DNA of 64,000 nucleotides from Siphonodentalium dalli (lineage: Eukaryota; Mollusca; Scaphopoda; Gadilida; Siphonodentaliidae): positions 49,236,073 to 49,300,072 of the forward strand of contig CP136064.1 in the NCBI GenBank assembly GCA_032622095.1, read 5' to 3'. Below the pieces are notes generated by a model. It had not been told where the DNA came from. It saw only the letters and a program-made list of their open reading frames with translations, and did no database searches. Shown piece after piece: positions 13,101 to 24,342 of this stretch. The translations under genes and the position numbers were made by a program. The stretch's first letter is position 1. Each line of letters begins with the position of its first letter.

Positions 13101-14208
13101 CTCGTATTTCCATCCACTAACTGCTTCATCAGTTAAAATTTTAGTGAAAGAGGTAGTCAGACCTTCTCTGATGAATCTCTGGCATGGCTCACTTTTAGTG
13201 TCGATACCTATCAAAACATTTTCAGAAAAAATATTTAGCCTGCATTCACACAATATCAGTGAGGTAGTAGTAGTACACAATTTTCAGCAATCTTTACCAT
13301 CTTTGGAGGGGGCAATTCGTAAATTTTCAAAACATTCAATCATATCTCTCATATTGTGAGGGTAAACATCACTATGTATAATACTATAGCATACATTGGT
13401 TATGAAGGATAATGATTTATTTCCTTTAAATTGATAGTTAGAAATTGAGAGTTTTTGAAAATTCACGAATAGGGCGCCTCATTAATAAACCATTTTAATT
13501 CAACACAACCATAAAGTCATGCCGCCAATAAATACCTAGCAATATTTTCATGATTTTGCTGAAAAGTTTGGGTAATTTCTACCAACACAATTACACCAAT
13601 ATTGACAGTCCTCTGTCTTAGTCATCAACTTCCCATGAGCATGTGCCACAGATTAAAGCGGAACACCGCTCATTGGAATAGATAGCAACATATCGACATT
13701 GAAACAGTGAATTGGCAATGACTGCTTGTTATAACATGATTCTCAAGTGTCAATCATCATTGACTTTTTAATGAATTTGAAGATAAGAATAGTTAACAGA
13801 TATTAAAATTTGAAAATATTCCCGTTGCTGGAACAATAGGTGTCCATATAACATGTACATGTATGTCAATTTAATTTATGTCAATGCACTTCTGTAAAAG
13901 AAAATTGCCAATATCGAGCGCTGAATAGCTCAAAATAATCTACCTTCTTTGACAATCCTTATGGAAGCTTCCATTAAAACTTCTAACTCTCCTTTTGGCA
14001 GAACTGGGACTATCCATCTTGTTCTGTTGATCATCTCATCTAATTTGTTCAGTTCCGCTGTGGGAAATGTTGGCACCTGGTCTTCAGTTTGCTCTGGGCC
14101 AGAATCGCCCTGACCAGTCTCCTGCCCATCCTGATTCTGGGTCGTCGCAGGTGTCCCTTCTTGTGGAGGCATGTCCCCTCCAGGACTGCCTTTCATTACA
14201 ATTGTCAT
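990..14208 (-). CDS. USP9X: USP9X / fat facets deubiquitinase, N-terminal part (9 exons, continues past left edge)
   Basis: This is the 5' coding part of a very large ubiquitin-specific protease (about 2,500 residues in animals) that removes ubiquitin from cytosolic and endocytic substrates. Nine exons on the minus strand (13944-14208, 13095-13207, 11916-12028, 6820-6928, 4715-4830, 3991-4057, 2936-3120, 2201-2339, 990-1142) join through GT-AG sites with consistent phases. They encode 420 codons, with no internal stop in the exons translated. Diagnostic blocks are [74 protein letters not shown] and [20 protein letters not shown], in the same order as vertebrate USP9X. Only the N-terminal armadillo-like region is present; the catalytic USP domain must lie to the left of the window. 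Assignment rests on remembered family sequence, not on a search. A vertebrate-type USP9X/USP9Y split is not expected in invertebrates. Confidence 0.95.
2201..2339 (-). CDS. USP9X: USP9X exon (residues 323-369)
   Basis: Acceptor ttgattccag ends at 2340; the exon reads [20 protein letters not shown], then [20 protein letters not shown] and LTADKMA. Donor gtaagttaac is at phase 0. [18 protein letters not shown] is essentially invariant in the family. Confidence 0.95.
2545..2790. repeat. Full-length TTAA-flanked two-hairpin MITE
   Basis: It begins TTAACCCTTTCATGATGCG and ends CATGGGAGGGTTAA, so CCCTTTCATG/CATGGGAGGG termini sit inside a TTAA duplication. It contains two hairpins built on the TTATATATGCGAG module. 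TTAA target sites with CCC-starting termini are typical of piggyBac-type elements; that class is inferred. It lies in the USP9X intron between the exons at 2201-2339 and 2936-3120. Confidence 0.85.
2936..3120 (-). CDS. USP9X: USP9X exon (residues 262-322)
   Basis: Acceptor tattttttag ends at 3121. The exon reads [40 protein letters not shown] and [20 protein letters not shown] in succession, ending LR at phase 2 before gtgaaa. The Lys/Glu-rich helical segment matches the family segment following VPQFLENLTDEELKKE. Confidence 0.95.
3225..3485. repeat. Two-unit tandem repeat inside a USP9X intron
   Basis: Two ~138-bp units share AAATTTGGTATGTAGG, CTACTTTGATCCCGGG, ACAATATGGGCG and TCCAATTTCACGTGCGAC. 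The units stay open in one frame, which produces a spurious 113-residue reading frame at 3213-3554. Confidence 0.75.
3991..4057 (-). CDS. USP9X: USP9X short exon (residues 239-261)
   Basis: A 67-base exon. Acceptor ttctttgcag ends at 4058; it encodes [20 protein letters not shown] followed by PVV, then donor gtgagtata at phase 0. It matches the KPFGQCYEFLTLHTVKKYF block of the family. GTT is duplicated at the donor; the boundary given uses the consensus gtgagt. Confidence 0.94.
4334..4519. repeat. Truncated TTAA-flanked hairpin MITE
   Basis: Left end TTAACCCTTTCATGACGGG, then GGTGCAGCATTAAAGACCC and one complete hairpin. It stops abruptly in the loop of the second hairpin (GCGAGGTTCCC), so the right third is missing. 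Confidence 0.8.
4715..4830 (-). CDS. USP9X: USP9X exon (residues 201-238)
   Basis: Acceptor cttctttcag ends at 4831; the exon reads [20 protein letters not shown], then [18 protein letters not shown]. Donor gtaagttga follows at phase 2 within a lysine codon. The block corresponds to GWLVDLLNKFGTLNGFQ in vertebrate USP9X. Confidence 0.95.
5078..5215. repeat. Single-hairpin palindromic repeat
   Basis: Perfect 27-bp inverted arms (5133-5159 and 5175-5201) around a 15-base, itself partly palindromic loop. Left flank: CCATATCAAATCCAGTCG and ACCCTGTGCC. The same element recurs in opposite orientation at 6442-6571. Confidence 0.85.
5900..6420. repeat. 'gggccataactc' dispersed repeat, about three units
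   Basis: Diverged units of about 125 bp carry GGGCCATAACTC, AACCCATATTCGAACTCGAT, CTGTATTTTG and GCATACCAAATTTGATTC. The array ends in an ACAGACAGACAGACGGACGG-like tract (6349-6373). The same family appears at 11215-11880, 14390-15120 and 53770-54075. I know this type as abundant in mollusc genomes; its transposon class is uncertain. Confidence 0.75.
6442..6571. repeat. Single-hairpin palindromic repeat (inverted relative to 5078-5215)
   Basis: 27-bp arms at 6450-6476 and 6492-6518 with one mismatch. The right flank GGCACAGGGTAAAAAAATCG and the CCGACTGGATTTGATATGG segment is the reverse complement of the left flank of the copy at 5078-5215, so both are copies of one longer element. Confidence 0.85.
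6820..6928 (-). CDS. USP9X: USP9X exon (residues 164-200)
   Basis: Acceptor tctttttctag ends at 6929. The exon completes the lysine codon and encodes [20 protein letters not shown], then [16 protein letters not shown]. The donor is read as gtaggt immediately after 6820, which keeps phase 0 and joins cleanly to GWLVDL of the next exon. Two alternative GT positions a few bases away would break the frame. Confidence 0.93.
8380..9530. repeat. Dispersed repeat with CRE-like site, TATA-like and AATAAAGAGCG motifs
   Basis: Positions 8400-8650 are similar to 40920-41170 (shared CAAGTCCCAT, AATAAATA, CGGAGT, ATTAAAAACAC). The block contains TGACGTCA (8571-8578). Its right part has two direct ~200-bp units (about 9190-9312 and 9390-9522), each with AATAAAGAG(C/T)G motifs and ending GGTATATAAAGCATG. 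Possibly a long terminal repeat or non-autonomous element; no coding domain is seen. Confidence 0.5.
10060..10975. repeat. ~150-bp tandem array, six diverged units
   Basis: Units repeat AAATCCAAGATGGCTGC, GGCCATGTTTTATGGCC, GAATGACCCCAAAATGACTC, ACATGTCAATATTAACATCC and ATGACAAATTTCATGATGAT, with starts near 10078, 10230, 10373, 10530, 10680 and 10843. Spurious frames of 60-84 residues appear on both strands. It sits in the 5-kb USP9X intron 6929-11915. A single related unit is at 21420-21525. Confidence 0.85.
10989..11012. repeat. (AC)n microsatellite
   Basis: An uninterrupted CA dinucleotide run directly after the 150-bp array. A C-rich run (about 11138-11162) lies shortly after. Confidence 0.9.
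11215..11880. repeat. 'gggccataactc' dispersed repeat, four units
   Basis: Units carry AGTTATCATCCAGAAA, GGACCATAA, CTTGACCTGTAT and CATACCAAATTTAATAAC, ending near GGACGACTAGACGGATGCC. Same family as 5900-6420. It lies between the 150-bp array and the USP9X exon at 11916-12028 and stops about 40 bases before that exon. Confidence 0.7.
11916..12028 (-). CDS. USP9X: USP9X exon (residues 127-163)
   Basis: Acceptor tttccttatag ends at 12029; the exon reads [20 protein letters not shown], then [17 protein letters not shown]. It ends at donor gtgagtaat in phase 2, two bases into a lysine codon. It was found by translating the reverse strand and is too short to stand out as an open frame by itself. 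The following intron (6929-11915) is the longest inside the coding part seen here. Confidence 0.95.
12242..12729. repeat. 488-bp long-hairpin MITE, TTAA-flanked
   Basis: TTAAAGGTACTCAACCCG at the left and CGGGTTGAGTACCTTTAA at the right. The two halves are inverted copies sharing CTTCGGGGGT/TTTGGGGGT, ATTTGATTCGAGTCGAGGAA and CATCAAAGCTCAGA. A diverged sister copy is at 26912-27390. It lies in the USP9X intron between the exons at 11916-12028 and 13095-13207. Confidence 0.8.
13095..13207 (-). CDS. USP9X: USP9X exon (residues 89-126)
   Basis: Acceptor tttgatag ends at 13208; the exon completes the split glycine codon and reads [20 protein letters not shown], then [18 protein letters not shown]. 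It ends at a strong donor, gtaagtatc, at phase 0. This is one of the most conserved N-terminal blocks of USP9X. Confidence 0.95.
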
Positions 14209-14220
14209 GAGGACAATTTT
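13944..14220 (-). CDS. USP9X: USP9X exon with start codon (residues 1-88)
   Basis: First coding exon. The acceptor (ttgttacag) ends at 14221, followed by 12 untranslated bases and the ATG at 14206-14208. I chose this ATG because the following [12 protein letters not shown] aligns with the MTATTRGSPVGGND start of the vertebrate protein. The upstream in-frame ATG would begin inside the intron. The exon encodes a low-complexity Gln/Gly/Glu/Pro linker (about residues 8-50) and then the conserved [20 protein letters not shown] block. The donor gtagat follows 13944 and splits a glycine codon after its first base (phase 1). The acceptor in front shows that at least one 5' untranslated exon lies further right. 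Confidence 0.93.
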
Positions 14221-14299
14221 CTGTAACAAAACAAAAGACTAATGAGACTCTGGCATAAAAAGTGAATTAGAGATGGGCCTGTCCCAGTGGGACTAAGGT

Positions 14300-14350
14300 T
14301 ACCCCCGTAGCGCAATTGGTCTACATTAAGGGTAGCCACATTAACATATT
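14300..14350 (+). other. tRNA-like A-box fragment
   Basis: CCCGTAGCGCAATTGGTCTA resembles a tRNA D-arm/A-box. No B-box (GGTTCRANNCC) or cloverleaf follows, so it is at most a SINE-head remnant. Confidence 0.2.
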
Positions 14351-14389
14351 TGTTTTTCGAAAAAAGAAGAAAAAAAACACACAAGGATT

Positions 14390-15125
14390 ACAAGCTAGGA
14401 CAAAATTACACATGTTGCGATAAAGAGGGATAACTCCAGTTAAAAAAGTAGGATTGAGCTCCTAATTGCAAGTGCAGACTCGCATAGTTACCCATAATTC
14501 TGCTGTGGTTAAAGAGTCAATTACTTAGGGCATTACTGTATATGTGCCAAGTTTTAAAATAATTGACAGGAAAATGTAGGAATACAAGCTCATACAAATT
14601 TACGCATGTTACGAAAATTTTCTAAGTCGAAAAATGGGGATAACTCAACTAAAAATGTCAGATAGAGCTCATAAATTTCAGGTGCTCAGGTTCCCATAGT
14701 ACTACAGGTAAAGATCGGTGCCAAGTTTCATCAAGACAATCGCTAAGGCATGGAAAAATATGCCATTTAGCCATTTTGAATTGAACTACCGCAAAATACA
14801 ATAACTTTAGCTGGGAAATACACCTAACAACTTTGGTTCAGATCAAATAATCCAAACTGGAGTTATCGGTCGGAAATCAAAAATGTTACTGAACGGTCAA
14901 ATTCTAAGTCGAAAAAGGGCCGTAACTCATGTAAAAATAATTGGACGGAACCCATAATCAAACGTTGTCCATATTTTTAGCTGGGAAATACACATACTAG
15001 TACCACCTTCAGTTCAGATCAAATAATCCAAACTGGAGTTATTGGTCGGAAATCAAAAATGATAACAGATGGATGACTAGACAGATGGAGAGACTGATTA
15101 CGTAACACAACCTTTTTTTCAAAAG
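14390..15125. repeat. 'gggccataactc' type dispersed repeats plus mariner-type MITE fragment
   Basis: Repeats of GGGATAACTC, AAAAGGGCCGTAACTC, CAGATCAAATAATCCAAACT and GGAGTTAT(C/T)GGTCGGAAA end with an ACAGATGGATGACTAGACAG tract. Within it, 14487-14538 is the right arm of the TA-flanked hairpin MITE also found at 52899-53113 (TTACCCATAATTCTGCTGTG to GGGCATTACTG). Confidence 0.65.
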
Positions 15126-15129
15126 GACG

Positions 15130-18100
15130 TATAAAAAAATTGTTTGAAAAATGTTGGAATACAAGCTCGGACAAAGTTGTATCGGACAAGCTGATTCCTA
15201 CATTTATTTCCCCTTACCCATAACTTTGTTACTGGGGGTATTAAATAATTCCACTAGTTACCCACATAGGCTTGTATCAAAAGACGATTTCCACGGCTTC
15301 CGATCATCGAAGACAAAATCTTAAATTAGTCAAGTCAAAACATAAAAAGACCTGTGTTTCTTATATTAAACTTAACCAAAATATTTTGGGGCAGCAGTTG
15401 AATTTTTAGTTAAAAACAGAAAAATATGACTTTGAATAAAGTTGGAAAAATGCTACAAATTTGTCACCCACTGGCAAAATGAATCGCTGAAAAGGCCTGT
15501 GTATTATGTATCTTTGTCTCTATTGCAGTTTTTTTCAGAGAAAGATGGAATTAAATTGGCAACTGTATTTGAACCATTTAGTCTAGTACCAACCATACTC
15601 TTCCTTTTTGTAACTTAAAATTTCATACTTTAAATCCAGTCTCATATTTCAAATGCAAAAAAAAAATATTGTTCCAAATCCTTACACATGTAGTAGTTAT
15701 ACCCACAGGAAAATTTACAATATACTTGAGTGCAACATATTGCACAGGCAGCCTAAGTATAGAAATAGCCAAAAAGTTTTATAGAGCCAAACATATACTT
15801 TACAATATACAGGTAACTCCACCAGTCAAACATAAATGCTTTTGTAAACTTAAATGTCTTGTATCAATATATATTAAATGTATTTGTATCTTCTTATGAA
15901 ATGAACTGTGACCTGATAAAAAAAAAATTAAAAAAAAAAAAAATCTTAATTAAATAATATACTTATGTTGAGTATTGAGTTTTGACAGTGTCACATGATC
16001 GTCAAATGATAGTCACATGATAGTCACATGATCATCACATGATAGTCCAATAATCAAAACATCGGAATCATTAATCTCCAGAAGATGTTCCGTTCGGATT
16101 CTGAACTCACATGGAACACCACCGATTGGTCTAAATGATTCATTGAATGTCGATCTTAGTGAGTATTAATGCACTAACTGTATACAATTGGGGAGGCCAG
16201 TTACTCCGATAAGGTTATTGTCATAATGTTTTCTATAAAAACACACTGTGTGCATTTCTGTATAAATAAATATAGTCACTATACATAAATGTACACCAGT
16301 CTCGTATAATTTGTGAACGGAGTCAATATCGTAGTGTTTAATATACATAAATGCACACATGTTATTAATTTGTAAGTTCAGACTTGTCCGCTCGTCATTC
16401 GAAACAACCAGTTCTGTCAGTTCTTTTAGTCCCTGTTTAATGTTAAGATTGATACATATGCATTTCACCATTGGGATGAAAACAATTTTTTTGTCTATAG
16501 CCAAATTGCCAGAAAGTATTTTCAAATTAAGGCAATCGACAATTATTTCAATCTCGCACTGACCGAGACTGGTGTACATTCCAGCTCTGAAAAATTCATT
16601 CCACTATGTATGTACAGCCTAACAGCGACAGTTATAAATACTAGTACTCTTGAGTGCCTAATAAACATACATGTACGATTATTAAAATCAAGGTAAAATT
16701 CCCACCTGTACGATCGTTATTTGGTCCTGTACGTTTATTAAATTAACCAAAAGAAATAATTCACCAATCTTAAATTGTGTTATTCATAGATAAATGAACT
16801 CTGATTGTTGACAGTGATCAGCACACTGTAGATTCACAGACCTGGCTATCCATCGAAACTATTTCTGTCACATGGCATCAGTAAACCAGTCAGACGGTGC
16901 GTTTTGTTGGGATGTATGGTACTAATATTTCAAGTCTGTACGTTTATTCCGCCCTGTACTATTATTCAGTTACGCGACATTTTCCAACCTGTACTATTAT
17001 TCCACCCTGTACTTTTATTAGGCACTCAAGAGTATAGCTTATAACGGCGAATGACTGGAACAATTTGAAGTGGCTATATCTCTTGGAGATGACTGATTAT
17101 GAATGATTCCTTCAAGAAAAATCTGCTAGTTTACTTTAAATTCAGTGACACAACATCGTGCTGATTATTATATTACTATATTTATCAGTCCACGCAAACT
17201 CGTTCGATGGGCCTTAGGGCCTTTTATGAGTATATCATGTAAATGTACTAGTAACTGTTCATGTAATGTCCATGTATCAAGTCTGGCTTTTATAAGATGC
17301 GAGCCATGATAAAATTCAAGAATTTTCAAGGATTCTACAATAATTTTCTAAGGACCTTACTCAACACAGATTAGGAATTTAGTAAACACATCTTCATTTT
17401 TGATACATGTAATAAAGACGCCACTCAGTCATGATTCATATAACAAGACATGGATGCACTCAAATGGCAATCTAACTCTGTGACAATATGCAGCAAATAT
17501 CAAAGCACGCGATCACCCTGCTCACTCGCTGTGGTGAGTTTTCATTGTCAAAGGAAACTACGCATGTTTAGAGACCCCTAGAGTCTGCTCACATCTGAAG
17601 GGGTTATGATGAGGGGAGGGTGGGGAGAATACATCACTTTTAATAAAAGTTATTTAATTCATAATTTTTGTTTAAAGAAATCAGGATGCATATCATGTAA
17701 TGTGTGCTTGATCTATAGTTTGGATAATCAGCTAATATACTGTACTTCCATGTACTGAGTGGTATTTGCATCTAAAAATAGTTTACTAGTAGTAAATTCT
17801 AAAATAACACATAAAAATTTACTCGAAACAATCAAATTAGCGTCGACTACAATCATTGTCAAGCAGCAATATGGAGTTTTACCTTCAAAATATTCACACA
17901 ATCCATGACTATACTGAACCGATTAAAAACAAAATCAATGGTAACGGTATTGGAATTCTCAGCCCTCGAAATAAGCACTGCCATGGTATTTGCTGTGGTG
18001 CAGCCCTGTTCATTAGTAGAAAATTGCCTAAGCTAGAAATGTTTCCTCGACCAAAAAGCCTAGGATCTGCATAGTTGCAAACTCTAATGTGCTCTAAGTC

Positions 18101-20790
18101 TAAACATATAACTTCAGTTTACAGTACAATTGGAACTTAGTCCATTATCATGGTTGGGTCTGGTCGACACTAATTAACAGGGCTGACCAGTGGTGATCAC
18201 CTTTTGTCATGGCAATTTATTGCCTTGGCAGTTACATGGCCATGAAAGGGTGTATTTGTAAGTAGTACACAGTAATCATGTACATAGATAATGGGACGTG
18301 GTAATTATCGTAGCAGTTACGCGGCCCTGAAATGATATGAATTCGTTAGTGAATTACATTGCAGATATGCAGGTAACCTCATATACATGTATATAATTAT
18401 TTAGGCCCTATTCCAGAATATTATATATATATACTGGTATATGATCCAAAACTAAATCAGTTAGGCTTAGCTATTTATACGTAAGTAGGCTGACTAGAAC
18501 AGCATTTTCCAAATTCTAAACACGAAATTAATGAATTTTGTGATAATTAATTCTCTATTATTTTATATAAATTATTTAAATAGATCACAAACAGTGTGAT
18601 GCTTTAATTAATCAAATTCATAGAAGCATCAAATTTTATGAAATAGTATGTAAAAGACGTATTCACATTTCATAAATAGGCATCATGCAATAAACAACCA
18701 AAAACGCATGTGATGCAGTGTATTACAAATGGAAACCCCACAGACACAACTGTCACATGGGGGGTCCCTCGGGAATTCCCACAAGTCACAACCTCTTTAA
18801 ACATTAATATTAACCTATTGGTCCATATTGGATCCTATTGCAAAAGACAATGGGGTATCGTTGTCAGTTGTACCTGTACTATTCATCTTGGGGAGACTTT
18901 AACAGATAACACATTAAATGTTGTGAATATAAGTTGAACACAGCCGTGACAGCGGGGTCTTGGAAGTTATTCATCAGTCACAAACTCACAATATGCGGAG
19001 TAACATATATGCAGACTCGGCTAAGAGATATGATAAAATGGAGGGAAAGTGACAGTCATTTTATTATGGAAGTCGTGGTAAACTGATGTACCCATGGCAA
19101 CATGTTGCCATGGCAATTTATTCCCAATTTTGAGGGCTGAAATCTAACCGCTTATTCCTTATAATACATACCAAAATACATGTACCGCCCAGCACTATTT
19201 CATCACTTCCTCATATTATGAAAAATGTTGAAACATATTAGTTTTATTACTGCAGATAGAAGGCCCCCAGCTTAATGATCTTGGTTATATCACGTGGTAG
19301 AGAAATAACGGTGATAATATTATCGTTAATCAGGATTATTTTTACCAAAAATCACAATTTATATAAATTTTAGTTACTATCGTCCAGCACAAGTAACAGT
19401 TTATCTTTGCACATTGTTAGTGATCCACCTTGGGTTTTAACTTTATCTCAACATGCAAGTATAATCATATTAAATTTTAAAATTGAATTGATTATTTCTA
19501 AGAATAAGACAAGTCATTGAATCAAGAGTCTAGTCAAGACTAAAAATAAATGAATGAAATATTGATGATAAATCAATAATGGAACCAATCATTCCCAGAA
19601 TAGTATTGGTACTCAGATAATTCCAATAACCAATATGCCAAATCTACCTCCAAAATTCATGGATTGCACACAATCAAGACAAATTTATTTGCCTCTTGGA
19701 CGTCTACACATTTAGGAACAGAAATTATCATGTTTATTCTTGGAACAAAATGGCCGACAAATCAAGTTGACAATAACGAATCTAATCAAACTCAAATTTA
19801 CATTAAGGCTGAACAATAAATTACAACGGAACCTTTCTCTATATCCCGTTTGTTCCACAGCTCACACTTGGGCATGGAATGCCAACAATATATATCAATT
19901 TCACCATTGACAGTGTTCCGAAAAATGAATTCCAGAAAAATTCGTCACTGCCAAAGAATAATCTCTAACCAAAACGCAAATCGAACTTCCCGACAGTGTT
20001 CTTCCCTGATTAACTCTTTACGTGCCGACGTCAATTATTTATCACAAAACTAGCCAGATCCTTAAAGGCCATCGGCGGCTTATCTTATTTTGTAACCTTT
20101 GAACTTGTTTGATTGACATGTCGACCTGGATAGCAAGAGTACATTAATAAAACAATAGATGTAAGTTCGCATTATATCATCGGACGACTTCTAATTTCTA
20201 TAAATAAATAGGCCTGCACCATTGCAATGTACATAGCCTATATATAGGCTATATAGGCCCTACACTGATTAGCATTCAGTTTGTAAAAATAGGTCTAGGT
20301 ACTCAAAATACTGGAAAATATGCCTTTGATCGATATAGAGGCCTTCTGATATATAGTGTCAGGCTCCTAATTACAACATACACATAATTCATGTTATGCA
20401 TGCAATCTAATTTTACATGATTTATTGTACGGTACGATCAAAATTGTTGTGTATATACAAGTGAAAAATGTAGTCTCCGTGAAGCTTGTTGTAGAAAACA
20501 TGCATGCTTGTAACGCATAAATTTATAAACAAGATCGAAGTGATTGTCAAATCAATTGTTAGTGTCCTTGTAGATTGTGGGAGAAAATTAAATAATTGGA
20601 ATTATTGGATCGAAAAATTGGATCAATGTCTAACAAAAAGCATATAGGTATAAGGGTCTACCAGATTTATGGAAACACTGACTCAGTTATGAGTGTTCAT
20701 TGCTTCAAATGTACTTGCTTCAGTGAGCGTGAACACATTATCATGGAGGTAATAAACACATAATTATTACTAAAATCAATATCGCCTTGT
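15130..20790. other. No recognisable gene; AT-rich sequence
   Basis: I found no conserved domain and no splice-bounded exon in this stretch on either strand. It holds A-runs (15920-15945), a short CACATGAT-rich cluster (15990-16050) and small local repeats. If the USP9X 5' untranslated exon lies further right, this is part of its first intron. Confidence 0.5.
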
Positions 20791-20802
20791 TCGGATATAG
20801 CC

Positions 20803-20824
20803 GGGGGGGGGGGGGGGGGGGGGG
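20803..20824. repeat. Poly-G tract
   Basis: A run of more than 20 G followed by TGGTCAAAGCCACCA. Similar homopolymers occur at about 319-342 (C), 11141-11162 (C), 25146-25170, 25857-25866, 25916-25931 and 61474-61494 (G). Exact lengths in an assembly are unreliable. Confidence 0.9.
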
Positions 20825-21419
20825 TGGTCAAAGCCACCAACAAGCAATTTTTTCTGCAACTAAAAATAAAATTTCCTGCTTGTTTTTAACTTTTTTTAGT
20901 GTTTTGGCAATGCGTTGGGCTTCAAAACCACTTTGAATGGGAGAAATAATGTAATTCTAACTGGTAAACTGACTGCAGGCATGCAGTTATCGTGTTGTAT
21001 TTTGTTGCAAATTTTGAAATCCAGGATGGTATCGGTACCATTTCTTATACTCAATTCATGTGTACAGAGTAAACACTTTAAAAACAGAAGCAGACAAGCA
21101 CATATAAAATGACAAACTAGCCGAGCTGTACAGGCTAAACAACTACCTGTAAATATTCTTGTCAATACGACAATTTTAACTATACCAATCTTAAAAACAA
21201 AACAAAAATATACATGTACATATGTACATATGAAAGCTCAACATAAAAGTTCTTAAGTGTAACTTACACACACACAAATCTTTTAACTCACTAGTACTAC
21301 AATTCTACCAACTATTTTATCATTATTGCAGTTTTACCTGGTTTTATTTGACTTATTTTTACTTCCATTATTTTATATACCCAATATAATGGGGTGCTCC
21401 TCACTTAAAGGAGGGAAAT

Positions 21420-21525
21420 CCACAACAAGCAAGATGGCCGCTGGCAGCCATGTTTTTTTGGCCGAATGACCTCTAAATGACTCATTCCTATTTACATGTC
21501 CATGTTAACATCCATGATAAATAGT
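21420..21525 (+). repeat. Solo unit of the 150-bp array family
   Basis: AAGATGGCCGCTGGCAGCCA, GGCCGAATGACC and TTTACATGTCCATGTTAACA match the array at 10060-10975 in the same orientation, about 10 kb away. Confidence 0.8.
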
Positions 21526-22744
21526 ATGCACAGAAATTCATATACAGCTGTTTACAGTGAATGTCCCCCCGCAAATCTCTGTTTTAGTGTTAAAAGGGGG
21601 GTGGGTGTCCAAAAATGGTCGGAAAAAACTGCCGAAAACGGAAAAAAAATTGGCGGTGGGGGTGGGTGGGTACAAAAAATGATCGAAAGGCAAAAAATGC
21701 CATACGTGCCTGAAAAAAAATTCTCCGACCCCCCCCCCTGATATAGCCTGCTATTCTGCCACAAAAGTGACGTTTGGCCTATTGGTACTAAATATAACGT
21801 GCACGTTATTACGTGATCATGTATAGGTCAACGCGGTATAAAACACCCGTCGTGTCGGGGTATACGTCTGGTTTGGGTGTTTATTGTTTGTGTTCGGCAT
21901 ATTATTTTTAAAATAAAAGCACATACGTAGTAAGAAAGAGTAGTAAGACCTATACCTACTGAGTTTTACCGCACTAGTTTTGTTGCCTCCTATATATATA
22001 TATATACATATCTATATACCTCGAAAAGTATTCCTACATAAAATAGGGCATATTCAATAGGCATTAATTCCCGGAAGGCCTATATATCACATACTGCATG
22101 CCTCAACAGGCTATACACTAATTAAGTTTGAATCGAAATTGCACACAAATAAAATGTTCTGCTATATACGTATAGCTCAAGATAGTCTGGGCAGAATCTT
22201 GTTCTAAATTCAATTTGGAAATAACTAAATCACCTATCATATATATATAGGTTTATTTAGGCTTATATATAGACGCATGTTTTGACTAAAATTATTGTTA
22301 CATGTATTTAAAAATTAAATTTCCTAATATATGTCTGTTATTCCTTTTTCAAATTGTGTATACATGTGATTAACATAACACAAGATTTAAGCATCATCTA
22401 TCAGTTGGAATTTCTAAATCATTTTTTTTTATTTTCTATTCTTTTACGAAATGATTTTATTTAAATTTCATAGTTTTCAGATACCAAGAATTTATGAGAA
22501 ATAGACCCGTGTTACGAGTGCATTTCATATATGCGATGTATATCCACGTGTTTACATGTGATATGAGTGGACAATTTGTTTTCTTTATTCAAGAAACTTG
22601 TTTAATAACTATTTTCATTTAGAAAGACATGCAACCACTCATGCATGAATACTGTTTCTATATTGTTAGAATGTTCATGTCATGCAGGTCTGTTGACCGC
22701 ATGAGATTTGGGCCGATATGAGTTATGGTCATGCCGTCATGGGT

Positions 22745-23025
22745 TCACAGGGACGTGGCGATAGGGGGATTTGGTGTCTACCATCCCAACTTTGATGAAA
22801 ATGTTCAACAGTTGGAAATTCATGTCTGACCCAACATTAGTTGGAAATTTTACATCACATATATAGGTTGAAATTGTTCTCATTGTTAGATTTTCCAAAA
22901 AGAAGTTAGTTGGGAATTTGTTGTTTTTAGACCAATATGCTACTTTTTGTCAAAATTTTGGTCTGAAATGTCCATCAGTTGGAAATTAAAACAGGTTGGA
23001 AATATGAGTGGACAATTATCCAACA
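22745..23025. repeat. hAT-type element, left part only
   Basis: CACAGGGACGTGGCGATAGG followed by AACAGTTGGAAATT and related TTGGAAATT repeats matches the left end and body of the hAT element at 25120-25997. No matching right terminus is seen, so this copy is truncated. Confidence 0.6.
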
Positions 23026-23785
23026 CAATACGTTAATCAGACATTTAAAATGATTTATCAGCTACAGCGCTCATCGTGCCAATAACACCAGCGTTCAATT
23101 ATACTGGTGCTAACACTAACAATAATAAAGAGCGGTTGCTCGATATATGATCTGGTGAATATTTATTTGTTTAATTGACAAATACACGAAATATTGATAT
23201 ACAGGCTTCATAAGCTTTGGAAAAAAAGAATTTATCGATCTATTTCGATACCAGGAAAAATTCAAAAGCAAATATTATTTGGTGTAATTTGGAGCGCTTG
23301 CAAACCAACAAGTGTCAAGTGGCTTTAAATTAAAAACACGTTTGCTTCAATTATGATTCAAACCTCACGCCATGCTTGAATTCAGGAAGAATTAGGCCTA
23401 CCGGTATTATTTCATATAATTATTAGCACGCCCGCGTGTATACTGGTGGCCAAATATTAGAAAGACGTGGGCCGATGGGCGTTTTATAAATAGATTTTTT
23501 TTTTTTCTGGTTTATTTATTTAAAAGTCGAACTGCGCGACCAGGAGGCCGGTCACCAGTAAAAGGTGTAGTTGGGAATTTCAATTTCGTTTATTGTCCTT
23601 TACATTATTATGTCAATAATGTTGATTTTTTTTGTTTTTGACAAGCTATGTCAATTACCAATAAACGATAATTTGTAAGTCTTATAATTCAACTTTTATA
23701 GATATTTTTCGTTCTGCAGCCCACTGATGGTTGTGGTCGGAGACGGCCGAGTCGGCCGCCGGTTCGTTAATTAGGTGCTGGTTGT

Positions 23786-24342
23786 TATTGTTATTTTAAC
23801 GGAATTCTGAGTTGGTCATTCGCGAAACCAATATATTTTATATTCTATAATTAAAATCATGGGTATATAATATATGATCTTGTTTATGGATATTGTAGAA
23901 AGTCTAATCTGGCCGTGTCAAATTGAGCTATAGCGATTGGATTTCTCGCAGCGCAAAGGCACCTTGACAATCGTTATGTTTGAAGTGTCAAAAATAAAAG
24001 CAGCGCAACACATTTCGGGTTTTCGTGGGGTGTGTATCCGCTGGATGTCTTATAGTTGCAGTATGTAACAATTATGAACGCGTTAATTGCTTTCGATGTT
24101 TAGGTAGGAACAATGGCTCGACCATGCACTCTTGTCGGGAACACAATACCTCCGATGTTTTATCGGCATTTAGAAGCTTTCTGGTGTGGTGAATGAGAAA
24201 CCTGCAGTAATAAGCCGTAGGCCTAGTTGTTTGTAATAATTCGAAGGATTAGTTGTTTTAACGGAATTCTGAGGCGGTGAATTCATGTAACCAATATATT
24301 TTATATTATAATTATATTTATGGCTAATAATATGATCTTGAG
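23786..24342 (+). repeat. Pair of ~100-bp direct repeats
   Basis: TTTTAACGGAATTCTGAG, AACCAATATATTTTATATT and TAATATATGATCTTG occur at 23793-23882 and again at 24257-24340, about 465 bp apart. No coding sequence lies between them. This could be a local duplication or short terminal repeats. Confidence 0.6.

Noticed and set aside
16166-16579. 137-codon minus-strand frame (MYTSLGQCEIEIIVDCLNLK…), the longest non-repeat frame besides CLIC
   Set aside because: Its Leu/Asn spacing vaguely suggests leucine-rich repeats, but no consensus repeat, splice sites or family match can be shown, and the composition is that of AT-rich chance frames.
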